Shown here piece by piece: positions 28,564-37,377 of a stretch of 64,000 bases of DNA. Position 1 is the first letter of the stretch. Every line of letters begins with the position of its first letter. The notes under the pieces were generated by a model that was not told the origin of the DNA, searched no databases, and saw nothing but the letters and a program-made list of their open reading frames with translations. Origin of the DNA: Neobacillus sp. PS3-40. Lineage in GTDB: Bacteria > Bacillota > Bacilli > Bacillales > Cytobacillaceae. The stretch lies in assembly GCF_030915485.1 (NCBI RefSeq), contig NZ_CP133266.1, positions 186,001 to 250,000 of the forward strand, written 5' to 3'. The position numbers and the translations under genes are program-made.

Positions 28564-30000
28564 ATGGAATGGAAGCCCGATAAACAAAGCGATATCCCTT
28601 TATACCAACAAATTGCTAATTATATTCAAAAAAGAATTGCCTATGGTGAATATCCGCCAGGTACGATTTTGCCCTCCGAACGTAATTTAGCTAAAGAACT
28701 GGATGTAAATAGAGGCACCATTATTTCTGCGTACGATGTGTTATATTCAAATGGTATGGTGGAACGTATAAAGGGGAGTGGCACAAAAGTTAATAAGGAC
28801 ATGTGGGGATTATCTCGCACACGAATCCCTAACTGGGACCTTTATGTTGAACGTGGTTCTTTTTTGCCTAACCTCCCGCTATATCAGCATATTCAAGAGG
28901 AAATTCATGAAAAGAATTTAATTAACTTTGCCAGCGGTGAACTCGCACATGATTTAATGCCTTATGAAGTGTTTAGGGATATCCTAACCAAGCATGATTT
29001 TCATCAATCACTTGGATACGAGCATCCTCAAGGTAACTTGGACCTTCGGGAAAAGATTGTTAACCATTTAAAAGAATTTAAAAGCATCGAATGCTCAAGT
29101 CAATCTATCCTAATAACTTCTGGAGCCCAACAAGCTCTACATCTTGTCATTCAATGTTTGTTAAATAAAGGCGATTCTATCGCTTATGAAGATCCTTCGT
29201 ATGCTCATTCACTCCCGACATTTCGAGCAGCGGGATTAAAAACCTTTAAACTTCCGATAGGAAAGAATGGTTTAAATCCCGAGGATATATTATATCTGTA
29301 TAAAAAGCATAAAATTAAAATGGTATTCCTCAACCCTATTTTTCAGAATCCAACAGGAACTGTTTTATCTTTAGAAAAAAGGAAAAGGGTCTTAGCCATT
29401 ACACAAGAATTTGGAATCCCCGTTGTGGAAGATGATCCATACAGCTTAATTTCATTGAACGATCGTATAAATACCTCCACACTAAAGTCACTGGACAAAA
29501 GTGGAACAGTCCTTTACATTAGTTCGCTTTCAAAATTGGCAGCTTCAGGACTCCGTATTGGTTGGATCGTTGGTCCAAATAATGTGATCCAGCGCTTGGC
29601 GGATGCTAAACAACAAATAGATTTTGGACATAGTATTTTCCCACAATGGGTTGCTGCTGAATTTCTAAAATCAGATTTATTTGAAGTGAATTTAGAGCAC
29701 TTAAAGCTAAAACTAATTGAAAAGAGAAATACATTGATCTCTTCGTTACAAGAAGAACTATCAAATCATCTTTCATTTCAGATACCAGAAGGCGGAATAC
29801 ATTTATGGTGTCGTCTTAACAATGAGGTTAATGAATACAAATTACTAGAAATGTCTTTAAAAAATGGAGTTGCTTTTGTGCCTGGAAGTTTGCTTGGCAC
29901 AAAAACCGGAAACATTAGATTAACATTTGGAAGAGTTGAGACTCATTTAATTCAGGAAGGTGTCTTAAGATTGAAAAATGCTTTAATGAAACTAAAATGA
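28564..30000 (+). CDS. MocR/PdxR-type regulator (GntR winged helix fused to aminotransferase-like domain)
   Basis: About 478 aa from an ATG after AGAGGGGG. The N-terminal winged helix is typical (GTILPSERNLAKELDVNRGT, ERIKGSGTKV). From about residue 115 the fold-type I aminotransferase domain begins, with GAQQALHLVIQCLL, NPIFQNPTG, EDDPYSLI and the PLP lysine in SSLSKLAASGLRIGW. MocR proteins sense PLP or amino-acid-derived ligands. It is divergent from nosC, but whether it controls nos is unknown; the target may be elsewhere. Confidence 0.88.
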   Translation: MEWKPDKQSDIPLYQQIANYIQKRIAYGEYPPGTILPSERNLAKELDVNRGTIISAYDVLYSNGMVERIKGSGTKVNKDMWGLSRTRIPNWDLYVERGSFLPNLPLYQHIQEEIHEKNLINFASGELAHDLMPYEVFRDILTKHDFHQSLGYEHPQGNLDLREKIVNHLKEFKSIECSSQSILITSGAQQALHLVIQCLLNKGDSIAYEDPSYAHSLPTFRAAGLKTFKLPIGKNGLNPEDILYLYKKHKIKMVFLNPIFQNPTGTVLSLEKRKRVLAITQEFGIPVVEDDPYSLISLNDRINTSTLKSLDKSGTVLYISSLSKLAASGLRIGWIVGPNNVIQRLADAKQQIDFGHSIFPQWVAAEFLKSDLFEVNLEHLKLKLIEKRNTLISSLQEELSNHLSFQIPEGGIHLWCRLNNEVNEYKLLEMSLKNGVAFVPGSLLGTKTGNIRLTFGRVETHLIQEGVLRLKNALMKLK

Positions 30001-30037
30001 TAATATTTTATAAACTTAAAATTCTAATGTCACAATA

Positions 30038-30069
30038 AAGACTTCACTCGATACAATGAGTGAAGTCTT
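30038..30069. terminator. Bidirectional terminator between MocR and nitrilase genes
   Basis: AAGACTTCACTC (30038-30049) pairs perfectly with GAGTGAAGTCTT (30058-30069) over an 8-base loop. It lies between two convergent genes and has A/T tracts on both sides. Confidence 0.85.
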
Positions 30070-30079
30070 ATTATGCTCT

Positions 30080-30535
30080 CTAAATAAATTGAAACGATTC
30101 ACGATTATTTTGGAAGAATTGGTCATCATTTTTTGATACTTTCCTGAAAGACCCATCTGGTCCAAAAAATAATAGACTACTCTGGGGAGTTCCTCCACTA
30201 TATTCGACCTCACTATCATTAACCCCAACAACCAGGTAGATTCCTACTTTCTTAGCTGCTTCTCCAATCTTTTTAATTGTATCAACGGGGACAGGTACAG
30301 AATTTTCTCCATAACCAAGCCAGTCTTTTTGTCCATTCATCTTCCGACTGCTTAAATTTATTCCAATGCTTAAACCTCCAGGAATAAAGATTTCTGGAAA
30401 AATAACTACATTTGCTCCCTTTTCTGCAGCCTGTATAATCATGGTAACGGCTTGGGCTGTTTTCGCTTCACAATCCATAATAACCAAAGGTGCTTGGACA
30501 ACAGCTACACGTGCATTTTGATTTTTATCGTTCAA
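30080..30535 (-). pseudogene. 5' half of a nitrilase gene (carbon-nitrogen hydrolase)
   Basis: The 151 codons match the N-terminal half of nitrilases of ~310-330 aa: ARVAVVQAP, VVIFPEIFIPGG with the catalytic Glu, GQKDWLGYGENSVPVP, GIYLVVGVNDSE and LLFFGPDG. The frame ends at FRKVSKNDDQFFQNNRESFQ, just where the catalytic Lys and then the Cys would follow, so the catalytic triad is incomplete. A transcription terminator follows 11 bases later, suggesting an old deletion that joined the N-terminal half to the gene's end. Confidence 0.75.
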
Positions 30536-30806
30536 TTTAATCTCTCCTATAATAAATAATAATCTATTTTAGTTTTTATGATAAAAGGTAGAGAAGGAAA
30601 TAGAACCATCCAATTTAACAATAATTATATCAGCCACTTTTTGTAATTGAACTCTTAAGATAAAATGCCTTTAGCAATCATATAGTTTTACTTCTTACCG
30701 ATATTTCTCAATTGACTATATTAAATTTACTTTTTCTTAAACATAGTCTTACTATCAAGAATGATTTCACCCAAATCAGTTACTACAATTGGAGGATGAT
30801 TTTCAG

Positions 30807-31271
30807 TTGACAAAAATATCAAATAAACAGATCACGATTGACATTGCTCCGCTGAGAGCTGAGGACCGAAAGCGCTGGAATATCTTAGCCAGAAACTATA
30901 AAAAATTTTATGAGACTGAGCTCCCCGACTCCACTTACGACGAGGTTTGGGAATGTCTACTTCATGAAGATATAATTTTCGGCCTTGGTGCGTATCTTCA
31001 AGGAAACCTGGTTGGTATCACTCACTACCTGTTTCATCCCACTTTCTGGATGGAAAATGCGTGTTACCTACAAGACCTTTTCGTAGACGAAGCTGCCCGA
31101 GGGTATGGAGTTGCTCGTGCACTCATTGAGCGTGTAGCTCAAGAGGCACGCGAACATAACGCTTCAAAGCTCTACTGGCAAACCCGCCAGGACAATGCTA
31201 CTGCTCGTGCTCTCTATGACAAAATTGCTTTTCACAAAGGTTTTATTCGCTACGACTATCCGCTTGATTAA
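30807..31271 (+). CDS. GNAT-family N-acetyltransferase
   Basis: 154 aa from a TTG behind a GGAGG; the frame is open six codons further upstream. The acetyl-CoA-binding loop DLFVDEAARGYGVARALIER and the C-terminal YWQTRQDNATARALYDK are characteristic. GNAT enzymes move acetyl groups from acetyl-CoA to amines; this one resembles those acting on small molecules or peptides, but the substrate cannot be inferred. Monocistronic, followed by a strong terminator. Confidence 0.8.
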   Translation: MTKISNKQITIDIAPLRAEDRKRWNILARNYKKFYETELPDSTYDEVWECLLHEDIIFGLGAYLQGNLVGITHYLFHPTFWMENACYLQDLFVDEAARGYGVARALIERVAQEAREHNASKLYWQTRQDNATARALYDKIAFHKGFIRYDYPLD

Positions 31272-31328
31272 AAAAATCATGACATCATCACATCCATAAT
31301 GTAAATATTTAGTAACTTTTTCTTTTCC

Positions 31329-31475
31329 TTATTCAACTAAACTTTCCGTTTACTTGAATAAGGAAAAAGCGATCCTTCGATATTTAAGCATCGCACCCCG
31401 TTAGCCACACATGAATCAGAGCTTCACTACAGAAAATGTAAGAAATATTACGTTCTTACATGGTAGTTGAATAAC
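31329..31475 (-). repeat. L-hairpin-R element, compound copy with two hairpins
   Basis: Left shoulder CAACTAAACTTTCCGTTTAC, hairpin AGCGAT/ATCGC, a CCCCGTTAGCC right shoulder, then a second unit with stem ATGTAAGAA/TTCTTACAT and a TAGTTGAATAA end. The second half is shared almost word for word with the copy at 54912-55011. Confidence 0.75.
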
Positions 31476-31478
31476 AAA

Positions 31479-31513
31479 CATTAAGGTAGTCTCAACATGA
31501 GACTACCTTAATG
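31479..31513. terminator. Perfect 16-bp terminator hairpin
   Basis: CATTAAGGTAGTCTCA pairs perfectly with TGAGACTACCTTAATG over a 3-base loop, followed by TTTTATC. It closes the plus-strand GNAT gene and, in reverse, the small minus-strand gene at 31527. Confidence 0.85.
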
Positions 31514-31526
31514 TTTTATCTATTAT

Positions 31527-31697
31527 TTAAATGGTCTTTTTACCGATTAAAATCTCCAAATCAACAGCTATTTTAGCAGACTCCTTATTTAGAAAGGATT
31601 TTACTCGTTCCTTTGTTGCTATCCAAGTTAAAGGAGTCATTTCAACCAACCACTGAATTACAGGAGACTCAATTGTAATTTCAACTTTATCTATCAT
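31527..31697 (-). CDS. Small uncharacterised protein, 56 aa
   Basis: ATG with AGGTGA ribosome-binding site seven bases upstream; the product begins MIDKVEITIESPVIQWLVEM and ends VDLEILIGKKTI. It is amphipathic with no obvious membrane span or motif. It ends 14 bases before a strong bidirectional terminator, which supports it being a real transcription unit. I do not recognise a family. Confidence 0.55.
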   Translation of the reverse strand: MIDKVEITIESPVIQWLVEMTPLTWIATKERVKSFLNKESAKIAVDLEILIGKKTI

Positions 31698-32046
31698 TTA
31701 ATCACCTGCTATCTATGGAAAGTATATTGAATACTTATTATATCAATATATAAATTTGTTTTAAGAAACAGAACTTACCCATTTTGAAGGTTAAAAATCC
31801 ACTCAATTATGGGCAAATTAATTTGATAAGGTCCATATATCCGTAAACCGAATATAAACCTCATTAATTTTGCCTTACAACAAATTCTTTTTTTTTACAA
31901 ACCATTGTTTTTCAAAAAATTCGATTTCAAGTCGGTTGGGTTAGTCATCCTATAAGGGATAATACAAATACATTTCCTTTATTTGCAATTTTAACTTCCC
32001 TTCTACCATTACCCATATAGTCCAATTTAGCATTTTGCATGACGAG
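31698..32046. other. Intergenic region, nothing recognised
   Basis: 350 AT-rich bases between the 56-aa gene and the SLAC1 terminator. No frame of useful length, repeat copy or RNA structure was seen. Confidence 0.5.
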
Positions 32047-32080
32047 CAAAAAGGAGTCCCTCTTTTCAGGTGCTCCTTTT
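32047..32080 (-). terminator. Terminator downstream of the SLAC1-family gene
   Basis: AAAAAGGAG...CTCCTTTTT forms a hairpin 16 bases after the stop of the minus-strand transporter, with a T run on the minus strand. Confidence 0.65.
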
Positions 32081-32095
32081 TCACTCACAGCTTGT

Positions 32096-33097
32096 TTAGG
32101 CTTTTAAAAGTTCACCTTTAAACAATTTAACTAATGTCCGAATTAGGATATCAATAATCACAATTGTGACACTGGCAAGGATAAGCGCAGCAATTATCTT
32201 AATCGGCCAGGTGTTCACTACCACAGCATATTTAAACGCGGCGTTGCTCAAAGCGGCCATCGGGAAGCTTACAGCCCACCATGATGGAAAGTATGGAAAG
32301 CCAGGTTTAAATACCTTAGAAAAGATAATAAGGAACATGAACAGTCCAAAATAGAATAGAATGGATGCAAACATATCAACACCGTGGATAATGTTGGTAT
32401 AAGACAAGAAACCTACTTCAAACGGTGCAATCAAAATCATATATGAAGGAGTCATTGGTAATGGCATCTTATCATGATGCAACAATCGCGAAAAAATTAA
32501 CGTAAAAAAAACAAGTGCTAATATACTTCCAATAGCAAATGTAAAAAGATTCAATTCTCTAGCCCATCCAAACGGCATTGTTCCTCCTGCAATAGCTACG
32601 TTCAGCGTCCCCACGGTACCAATCAACCAAGGTGGTGTAACATGGGTTACTTCTTGAGTTCGTTTCAGCAAGCGGTCAACGATGATATACGCCAAAACGA
32701 CACTTACAATCGTACCAATCATCCAGAAAATTTGACTCAGAACTGCACTATAAGGACTTATCACAATTGATAATAGCAAGATCGCAATTATAATGGTTCC
32801 AAAAAAGTGGACACCAATTGGACTCTGAAATTCTGTAGCCACTTTATAAGGGAAACGAATTAGCTTAATCAGATAAGCGATACCGAGAACTAGAAAATCA
32901 AGTATTGCAACCCATCCTATGATTTCCCCAATAATAGCAGGTGTTCCAAAAAAATGATGGGAGTGTCTCCATGCCAAGGCGAGACCAGATAGTCCCATAA
33001 CGGAACCAAATAAGTCAACTGGCAAGTATTGTAAGGAACTTACATTGACTGATTTCCTTTCATTATCTATCGCCGCATTTTCAAATCCATTTGTCAT
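32096..33097 (-). CDS. SLAC1/TehA-family anion or dicarboxylate transporter
   Basis: 333 aa, ten hydrophobic spans, from ATG with a GTGGTG-type site; GTG starts four codons upstream are possible. Recognisable blocks are LPVDLFGSVMGLSGLALAWR near the start, PPWLIGTVGTLNVAIAG in the middle, and FPSWWAVSFPMAALSNAAFK near the end, as in the SLAC1/Mae1/TehA superfamily. Members move nitrate, chloride, sulfite or C4-dicarboxylates. The neighbouring narI makes nitrate or nitrite plausible, but this is inference. Confidence 0.8.
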   Translation of the reverse strand: MTNGFENAAIDNERKSVNVSSLQYLPVDLFGSVMGLSGLALAWRHSHHFFGTPAIIGEIIGWVAILDFLVLGIAYLIKLIRFPYKVATEFQSPIGVHFFGTIIIAILLLSIVISPYSAVLSQIFWMIGTIVSVVLAYIIVDRLLKRTQEVTHVTPPWLIGTVGTLNVAIAGGTMPFGWARELNLFTFAIGSILALVFFTLIFSRLLHHDKMPLPMTPSYMILIAPFEVGFLSYTNIIHGVDMFASILFYFGLFMFLIIFSKVFKPGFPYFPSWWAVSFPMAALSNAAFKYAVVVNTWPIKIIAALILASVTIVIIDILIRTLVKLFKGELLKA

Positions 33098-33244
33098 TTG
33101 TTTCACCACTTTCCATAGAATCTTATTTTTAATCTTGATTAAAATTTTTTGTCATGTAAGTGTTATTGTCCGCACCTCTTTTTTCGGATTTAGACCGTTG
33201 CAATGCCCATGCCATCAGTGTTGGCTCGGTAAAACCGAATGAAA

Positions 33245-33916
33245 TTACCGCTTTTTCATTAATTTCCTTTTATGCAAGTATTCGATTGGCATACTCCATC
33301 CATGTATTAATCCCGTAAAGGGTGAAATACCTACTAAAGCAAATGAGAGAAGGACATGTATCTGGTAAATTAATGGTGCATGCACCATCAATTCTGAATT
33401 CGGTCTGAATGTAATTAGAAGCCTTACCCAAGGTCCTATGATTTTTCGATAATCAAACGTGCTAGTATTTGAACTATAAACAGTTGCATAAATTCCAGTT
33501 CCAATAATTAAAAATAGAAGAATTCCAACCATAAATTGACTAATGCTGCTATTAACTCGAAACTGTCTTATCATAAATCTCCTAATAACAAGTAACGCAA
33601 TCGCTATGAAAGTGACTATTCCGAAAAAGCCCCCAAAGTATATCGCAAAACTATGATAGACTTTATCTGAGAAACCAATACCTCTCAAAATTGTTATTGG
33701 AAAAAGTAATCCTACAACATGTCCCAAAAAAATAACAAGAATCCCAAAATGGAAAAGCTTTATTTCCCATCTTATATCTTTCTTTTCTAAAAGGTTTTGC
33801 GCCTTTTTACGCCACATACTCTGATTAGTATTAAATCGATAAATGTGGCCTATCAAAAAAATTACCAACATTAAATACGGGTAGATTTCCCAAATCAATT
33901 GATTCCAAGTAATCAT
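33245..33916 (-). CDS. narI: Respiratory nitrate reductase gamma subunit (orphan NarI)
   Basis: 223 aa, five membrane spans. The four b-heme ligands fall at H56, H66, H187 and H205, the same numbering as E. coli NarI. The conserved FHFGILVIFLGHVVGL and WVRLLITFRPN segments are present. NarI takes electrons from quinol to NarH/NarG. No narG, narH or narJ lies on either side: downstream is a transporter and upstream a DUF7002-like gene. It could be a surviving piece of a nar operon, or a second copy. AAGGAG precedes the ATG. Confidence 0.92.
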   Translation of the reverse strand: MITWNQLIWEIYPYLMLVIFLIGHIYRFNTNQSMWRKKAQNLLEKKDIRWEIKLFHFGILVIFLGHVVGLLFPITILRGIGFSDKVYHSFAIYFGGFFGIVTFIAIALLVIRRFMIRQFRVNSSISQFMVGILLFLIIGTGIYATVYSSNTSTFDYRKIIGPWVRLLITFRPNSELMVHAPLIYQIHVLLSFALVGISPFTGLIHGWSMPIEYLHKRKLMKKR

Positions 33917-34011
33917 TTTCGCGTGCTCCTTAAGATTTGATTAAAAACATTAATGAACAAATTCAACTATAGATAATGTAGAGCAATATTGTTGAAACTT
34001 TTTAATAATAC

Positions 34012-34704
34012 TTAATCAAATGTCCCATCAAACTCAACAATATTCTTTGTATATTTCCTCCATTTTTTTGTGACGTCAGTAATATTCCTACAGTATAGAG
34101 CCTTAATATATTTGGATATATTACTTAATTCATTCAAAACGAGAATCTCATGTATTTCAGATGGTTTACTTGGCACAAGATTATTTTTGACCAATCCGAA
34201 TTGATTCAAAGGTAAAAACATTCGTAGACTTTTCTTATATGAGCAACGTGAAGGAAATCTTGGTGAACTTCCCGAGTCATACTTTGATAACTTGATATTA
34301 TTATAGTTATCATGCAACAAAAGATCGGCATCAAATTCAAATACTACGAAGGATTCATTAGGTTCCCTTCTACTATAAGCATTAATCATGGATTGACAAT
34401 TTCGTTTTGTTGGCCATAAGAACACATTCTTATCAATATATGACCTAAATTCCTCCTGTGTTGTATCAGGATGCATCACAGCATCAGCGATCCGAAGATG
34501 AGCATTCGCTATAAATAAATATCCCTGATAGTCCACAATCTTAGCTGTTTCACGACGTCGATAAGACAATGAAGGCTCGACTTTATGACTCGAAAACAAT
34601 GCATCGAAATTTGCAATGGAAGGTAAATTTTTTAATCTTGTAAAATGATAAAGAGATTTCCTTAGCTGACTTTTTGTTAAATTTCGAATAATAGAATCTT
34701 TCAT
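34012..34704 (-). CDS. DUF7002-like protein (possible ADP-ribosyltransferase-like fold)
   Basis: 230 aa. SLYHFTRLKNLPSIANFDAL, then a RRRE cluster, YIDKNVFLWPT, and YDSGSSPRFPSRCSYKSLRM-like sequence (with one inserted K) follow the order of DUF7002 proteins, whose YHxT entry motif recalls DarT/RES-type ADP-ribosyltransferases. No neighbouring antitoxin is visible. It is single, upstream of narI by 95 bases, with no shared operon signals. Function is unknown and the family call is from memory of its pattern. Confidence 0.5.
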   Translation of the reverse strand: MKDSIIRNLTKSQLRKSLYHFTRLKNLPSIANFDALFSSHKVEPSLSYRRRETAKIVDYQGYLFIANAHLRIADAVMHPDTTQEEFRSYIDKNVFLWPTKRNCQSMINAYSRREPNESFVVFEFDADLLLHDNYNNIKLSKYDSGSSPRFPSRCSYKKSLRMFLPLNQFGLVKNNLVPSKPSEIHEILVLNELSNISKYIKALYCRNITDVTKKWRKYTKNIVEFDGTFD

Positions 34705-35036
34705 TTTTGACCTCGAATTTTTTAAAGACTTTTTCCATCTAAGAACTTGGTAAACCTGTCAGAAATATTTAGATAAGGCAAAAAATATTCGGATGTGTTT
34801 ATATAAACCTGTAAAAACATAAGAATTGAGCGAAAAAATAAGAATGGCAGTAGGGAAAACCCAAGATCACCAACCAGTAAACATAAGTAGTATCAATATA
34901 ATTCCAAAATCCAATTTATTTTCCATCCCTTCTAGTTAAAGAATAGCCCGTCATGGATCTACTCTTTTTTTTAAAAAAGGATTTTTTTCAGATAAACAAT
35001 CTCAATTTTCTCATGTAGGGGACCGTTTTGCTCAGT
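34705..35036. other. Intergenic region, nothing recognised
   Basis: 330 bases with no useful frame. The right end runs into decayed coding sequence. Confidence 0.45.
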
Positions 35037-35252
35037 TCACTTCTTAAGCTCCAGCCATTCTTGATCTTCCTGGAAGGCCTGGAAGTTCCATTCACGAGAT
35101 GCCGCGTCCCGATGCTCAAGCACATAATACAAACGATCTTTCGACCCGTCTTCATCCAACCAAAAATTCGTAACCTTCATACAAAGATTCTTATCGTATC
35201 ATCCCGAAACCTATCCAGTAACGCTTGCATGCGACCGGGAATCACATGGTAC
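35037..35252 (-). pseudogene. NIPSNAP-family protein remnant
   Basis: Minus strand: HVIPGRMQALLDRFRDDTIR and IF, then a frame change, then MKVTNFWLDEDGSKDRLYYV and LEHRDAASREWNFQAFQEDQ followed by EWLELKK and TGA. The order matches NIPSNAP proteins, small ferredoxin-like fold proteins of ~105 aa. The frame change near 35178 and the lack of an intact N-terminus show decay. Confidence 0.65.
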
Positions 35253-35348
35253 TAAAGACTTAACGATCCCCAATTTTTTTGCCAACGTTGTCCAGATTAT
35301 ACACGATGGAACAGCTGCCAATCATACTATTACCCAAACGAGGAATTA

Positions 35349-35588
35349 TTATCTAAGCTTGGACTCTTTGCAACGATAGATACGAAACGTACCTCTGACT
35401 ATATATCCCAACCCTTCCAAACCATAGGATGCAATCAGCCAAGGAAGCCATTCTCTAGGAGGAACTCTCGTAAAGATTTCTTGTTTATCCTTTCGCTTAA
35501 TACTGGAAGCGGGATCTTTGAGAAAAAGCCTTATAAAAAAAGAAAGATAATGCCTAAAATTGCTAGCCCTATCCAAGCCCCTTCCCAT
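35349..35588 (-). pseudogene. Fragment of a YbfB/YjiJ-type MFS transporter
   Basis: The segment PWLIASYGLEGLGYIVRGTF matches the motif around the middle of YbfB/YjiJ-type major facilitator proteins; the flanking sequence has lost the frame. Only about 80 of ~390 codons are open. It lies directly upstream of the NIPSNAP remnant in the same orientation. Confidence 0.55.
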
Positions 35589-35690
35589 TTAAACAATTGG
35601 TTTAATATCTAAATCGGCTACAATAGTGGCAGTACCAGCGAAGCTGCGAATTCGGCAAACAGACGGAAATAAATGGAAACAAGTGTAGTA

Positions 35691-35720
35691 CAGCCACTTT
35701 TTCCTAGGGAAAAGTGGCTG
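35691..35720. terminator. Palindromic hairpin
   Basis: CAGCCACTTTT pairs with AAAAGTGGCTG around TCCTAGGG. A strong bidirectional terminator-like hairpin in decayed DNA; its original gene is not identifiable. Confidence 0.6.
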
Positions 35721-35791
35721 CTGTCGAAAAATACTTGCAAAAAATATCCTGTTCAAGCCCATTATAGAGCTGGTATAAAGTTGCTAAAATT

Positions 35792-35825
35792 ACTCAACAA
35801 TCGCGCCCGTCTGCTTAACTTTACA
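35792..35825 (-). repeat. Solo right shoulder of the L-hairpin-R family
   Basis: CTCAACAATCGCGCCCGTCT followed by GCTTAACTTTA resembles the right shoulder. Weak copy, no clear hairpin. Confidence 0.35.
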
Positions 35826-35974
35826 ATGTCTTTTATATGGATACCGACAATATGATTGATGTTCAATGCAACAAAGTTGTTTTTTACGTTAGAACAATTT
35901 GAATACCAAGTTGGAGATCGAAATCAAATCAAAGTCCCCCTCAATATTTATTTGATTTCCTTAGCCAACTCCAA

Positions 35975-36011
35975 AAAAAGTGTCGTCTTATTGATAATGG
36001 CGACACTTTTT
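35975..36011 (-). terminator. Terminator of the PNPOx-family gene
   Basis: AAAAAGTGTCG and CGACACTTTTT pair over a 15-base loop, 14 bases past the stop of the minus-strand gene, giving a T-run on the minus strand. Confidence 0.8.
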
Positions 36012-36024
36012 CTTCATATAATAA

Positions 36025-36396
36025 CTAAATCAATTGCTTTGCAGATGAAACTGTTATCTCTATTACTCTGCTTAAAAAAGGAAACTTTTCTTTCATCATT
36101 TCAAAATCTGAACCTGATTCAACAAATTTTGCAGTTCCTTCAATTAAGAAACCTGTTCCTGGGTATTGATAGCCCATAACTTCTTTACTACCCAAAGAGA
36201 TCTTTACATTATTATTTTGCTCAACGTTTTTTTGTGTTCCTTGCATTCCACCTGCAGGTATTAATATTCTGTCATCAGGTGTTACATTGATATGTGAGTT
36301 CCAAGTGCATGCTAAGTGTGGTTCGTTATTATTCCAAGATACTATTGTAACTACCCCTTCATGGGATATAACTTCATGTAATTTTTCATTTAACAT
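36025..36396 (-). CDS. Pyridoxamine 5'-phosphate oxidase-family (FMN-binding) protein
   Basis: 123 aa, ATG with TGGAGG. The split-barrel flavin-binding family is suggested by GVVTIVSWNNNEPHLACTWN, DRILIPAGGMQGTQKN and GTGFLIEGTAKFVESG. Such short members bind FMN and usually act as small-molecule reductases or oxidases; true PNPOx activity is unlikely at this size. It lies divergently to, or in the old regulon of, the TetR gene and the flavin-oxidoreductase fossils, but a link is not shown. Confidence 0.75.
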   Translation of the reverse strand: MLNEKLHEVISHEGVVTIVSWNNNEPHLACTWNSHINVTPDDRILIPAGGMQGTQKNVEQNNNVKISLGSKEVMGYQYPGTGFLIEGTAKFVESGSDFEMMKEKFPFLSRVIEITVSSAKQLI

Positions 36397-36526
36397 TTAA
36401 ATTCCTCCATTAAAGTAATTAAAGCAATAATAATATGTGTAGGCTAAATTGACCATTTAACTCTCCTAATCCGATTTTTCTCGGGGTAAAAAAGTTAATA
36501 ATCATTACCCAAAGAGTGCATTATGG

Positions 36527-36715
36527 TTAGTTGATCTTTAATTTTCCAATTTTTGCTGATTCAAATATTTTTTCAAAAATTCAGCTCACCCCTTTTTAAT
36601 CTAAAACACAACACGAATACGTTTTAGAACATGTTTTAATACGCGTTCTAATTTTATTTGCTAGTAAATCAATTGTCAAGCCTATAATTTATAAAAGTGT
36701 GGTATATCCCATAAC
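36527..36715 (-). repeat. First copy of a duplicated TetR-type promoter/operator with an oxidoreductase gene start
   Basis: About 190 bases match 37299-37495 with scattered changes. The shared core is GTTTTAGAA..T...TTTAATAC.CG.TCT, an imperfect palindrome of operator type, followed by a promoter-like stretch TTGTCAA...GTGTGGTAT. At its left end lies a degenerate coding start, IFEKIFESAKIGKLKIN, whose ATG has become ATT. Confidence 0.7.
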
Positions 36716-37298
36716 AAATCATTTTAAAATATTCCATCCTAAATAAATAATTTGTATAAGAAACTAAAGCCATCCTTTCGCAAACCATTATTTTTGTAAT
36801 AATAAAATGTAAATTTCAATCTCAAAATATATAAATCTTTGATAGTTGAATAATCCATAACAGAATGCATGAATATTCCATTAGTGAACCATTTACATTG
36901 AGAGGCATATATAGTAGCTTGCTGTTGGCGTTGCCTCATTTATTGTAACTGCCTACAAGATTATCAAACTTATATATACAGAGGCTCAATGTCATTGATA
37001 AATATATTTACAAAGGAATATTACTACATTTTTATGTTAGAAATTTTCTCCAATTTCATTTCAACATGTACATAAAATAAAAATTCATAGCACAACGAAC
37101 CTCCGTTGTATTCAAGTTTCTAGATGTTCGAATTGGTTACATCAAAAAAGCCTTATAATACAATGAAAACATTGTGTTATAGGGCTCATTTAGCTAAAAT
37201 TAATTATGATAAAGCCAGGCTAAAGGTCAGTATGTTGACTTTATCACTCCCTCTTAACCAAGGGTTATTTATTTAATATCATAAGATCAATGTAACAA
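36586..37298. other. Non-coding stretch between two copies of a promoter duplication
   Basis: No gene supported. A 66-codon minus frame (36739-36939) has no ribosome-binding site and unusual composition. A strong hairpin terminator at 37149-37186 is the only clear signal. Confidence 0.45.
37149..37186 (-). terminator. Orphan terminator left after loss of an oxidoreductase gene
   Basis: AGCCTTATAATACAATG pairs with CATTGTGTTATAGGGCT around AAAA; on the minus strand it is followed by TTTTTTGAT. It lies about 110 bases after the fossil minus-strand gene start at 37358. Confidence 0.75.
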
Positions 37299-37358
37299 TT
37301 ATTCGGTTTTTAGCTCTAATTTTCCAATTCTAGCTGGTTCGAATATTTTTTCATACAT
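37299..37358 (-). pseudogene. Fossil 5' end of an NADH:flavin oxidoreductase (Old Yellow Enzyme-type) gene
   Basis: ATG with a GGAGTGAGCAGG site starts MYEKIFEPARIGKLELKTE then TAA. This matches the N-terminus of NADH:flavin oxidoreductases (MYEKxFEPxKIGKLELKNR). The rest of the ~640-codon gene is gone; about 110 bases later comes a terminator. It is divergent from the TetR gene, its likely regulator. Confidence 0.7.
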
Positions 37359-37377
37359 CCTGCTCACTCCTTTTTAA

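Noticed and set aside
36739-36939. 66-codon minus-strand ORF
   Set aside because: No start signal, lies between two copies of a promoter duplication, and its composition is not protein-like.
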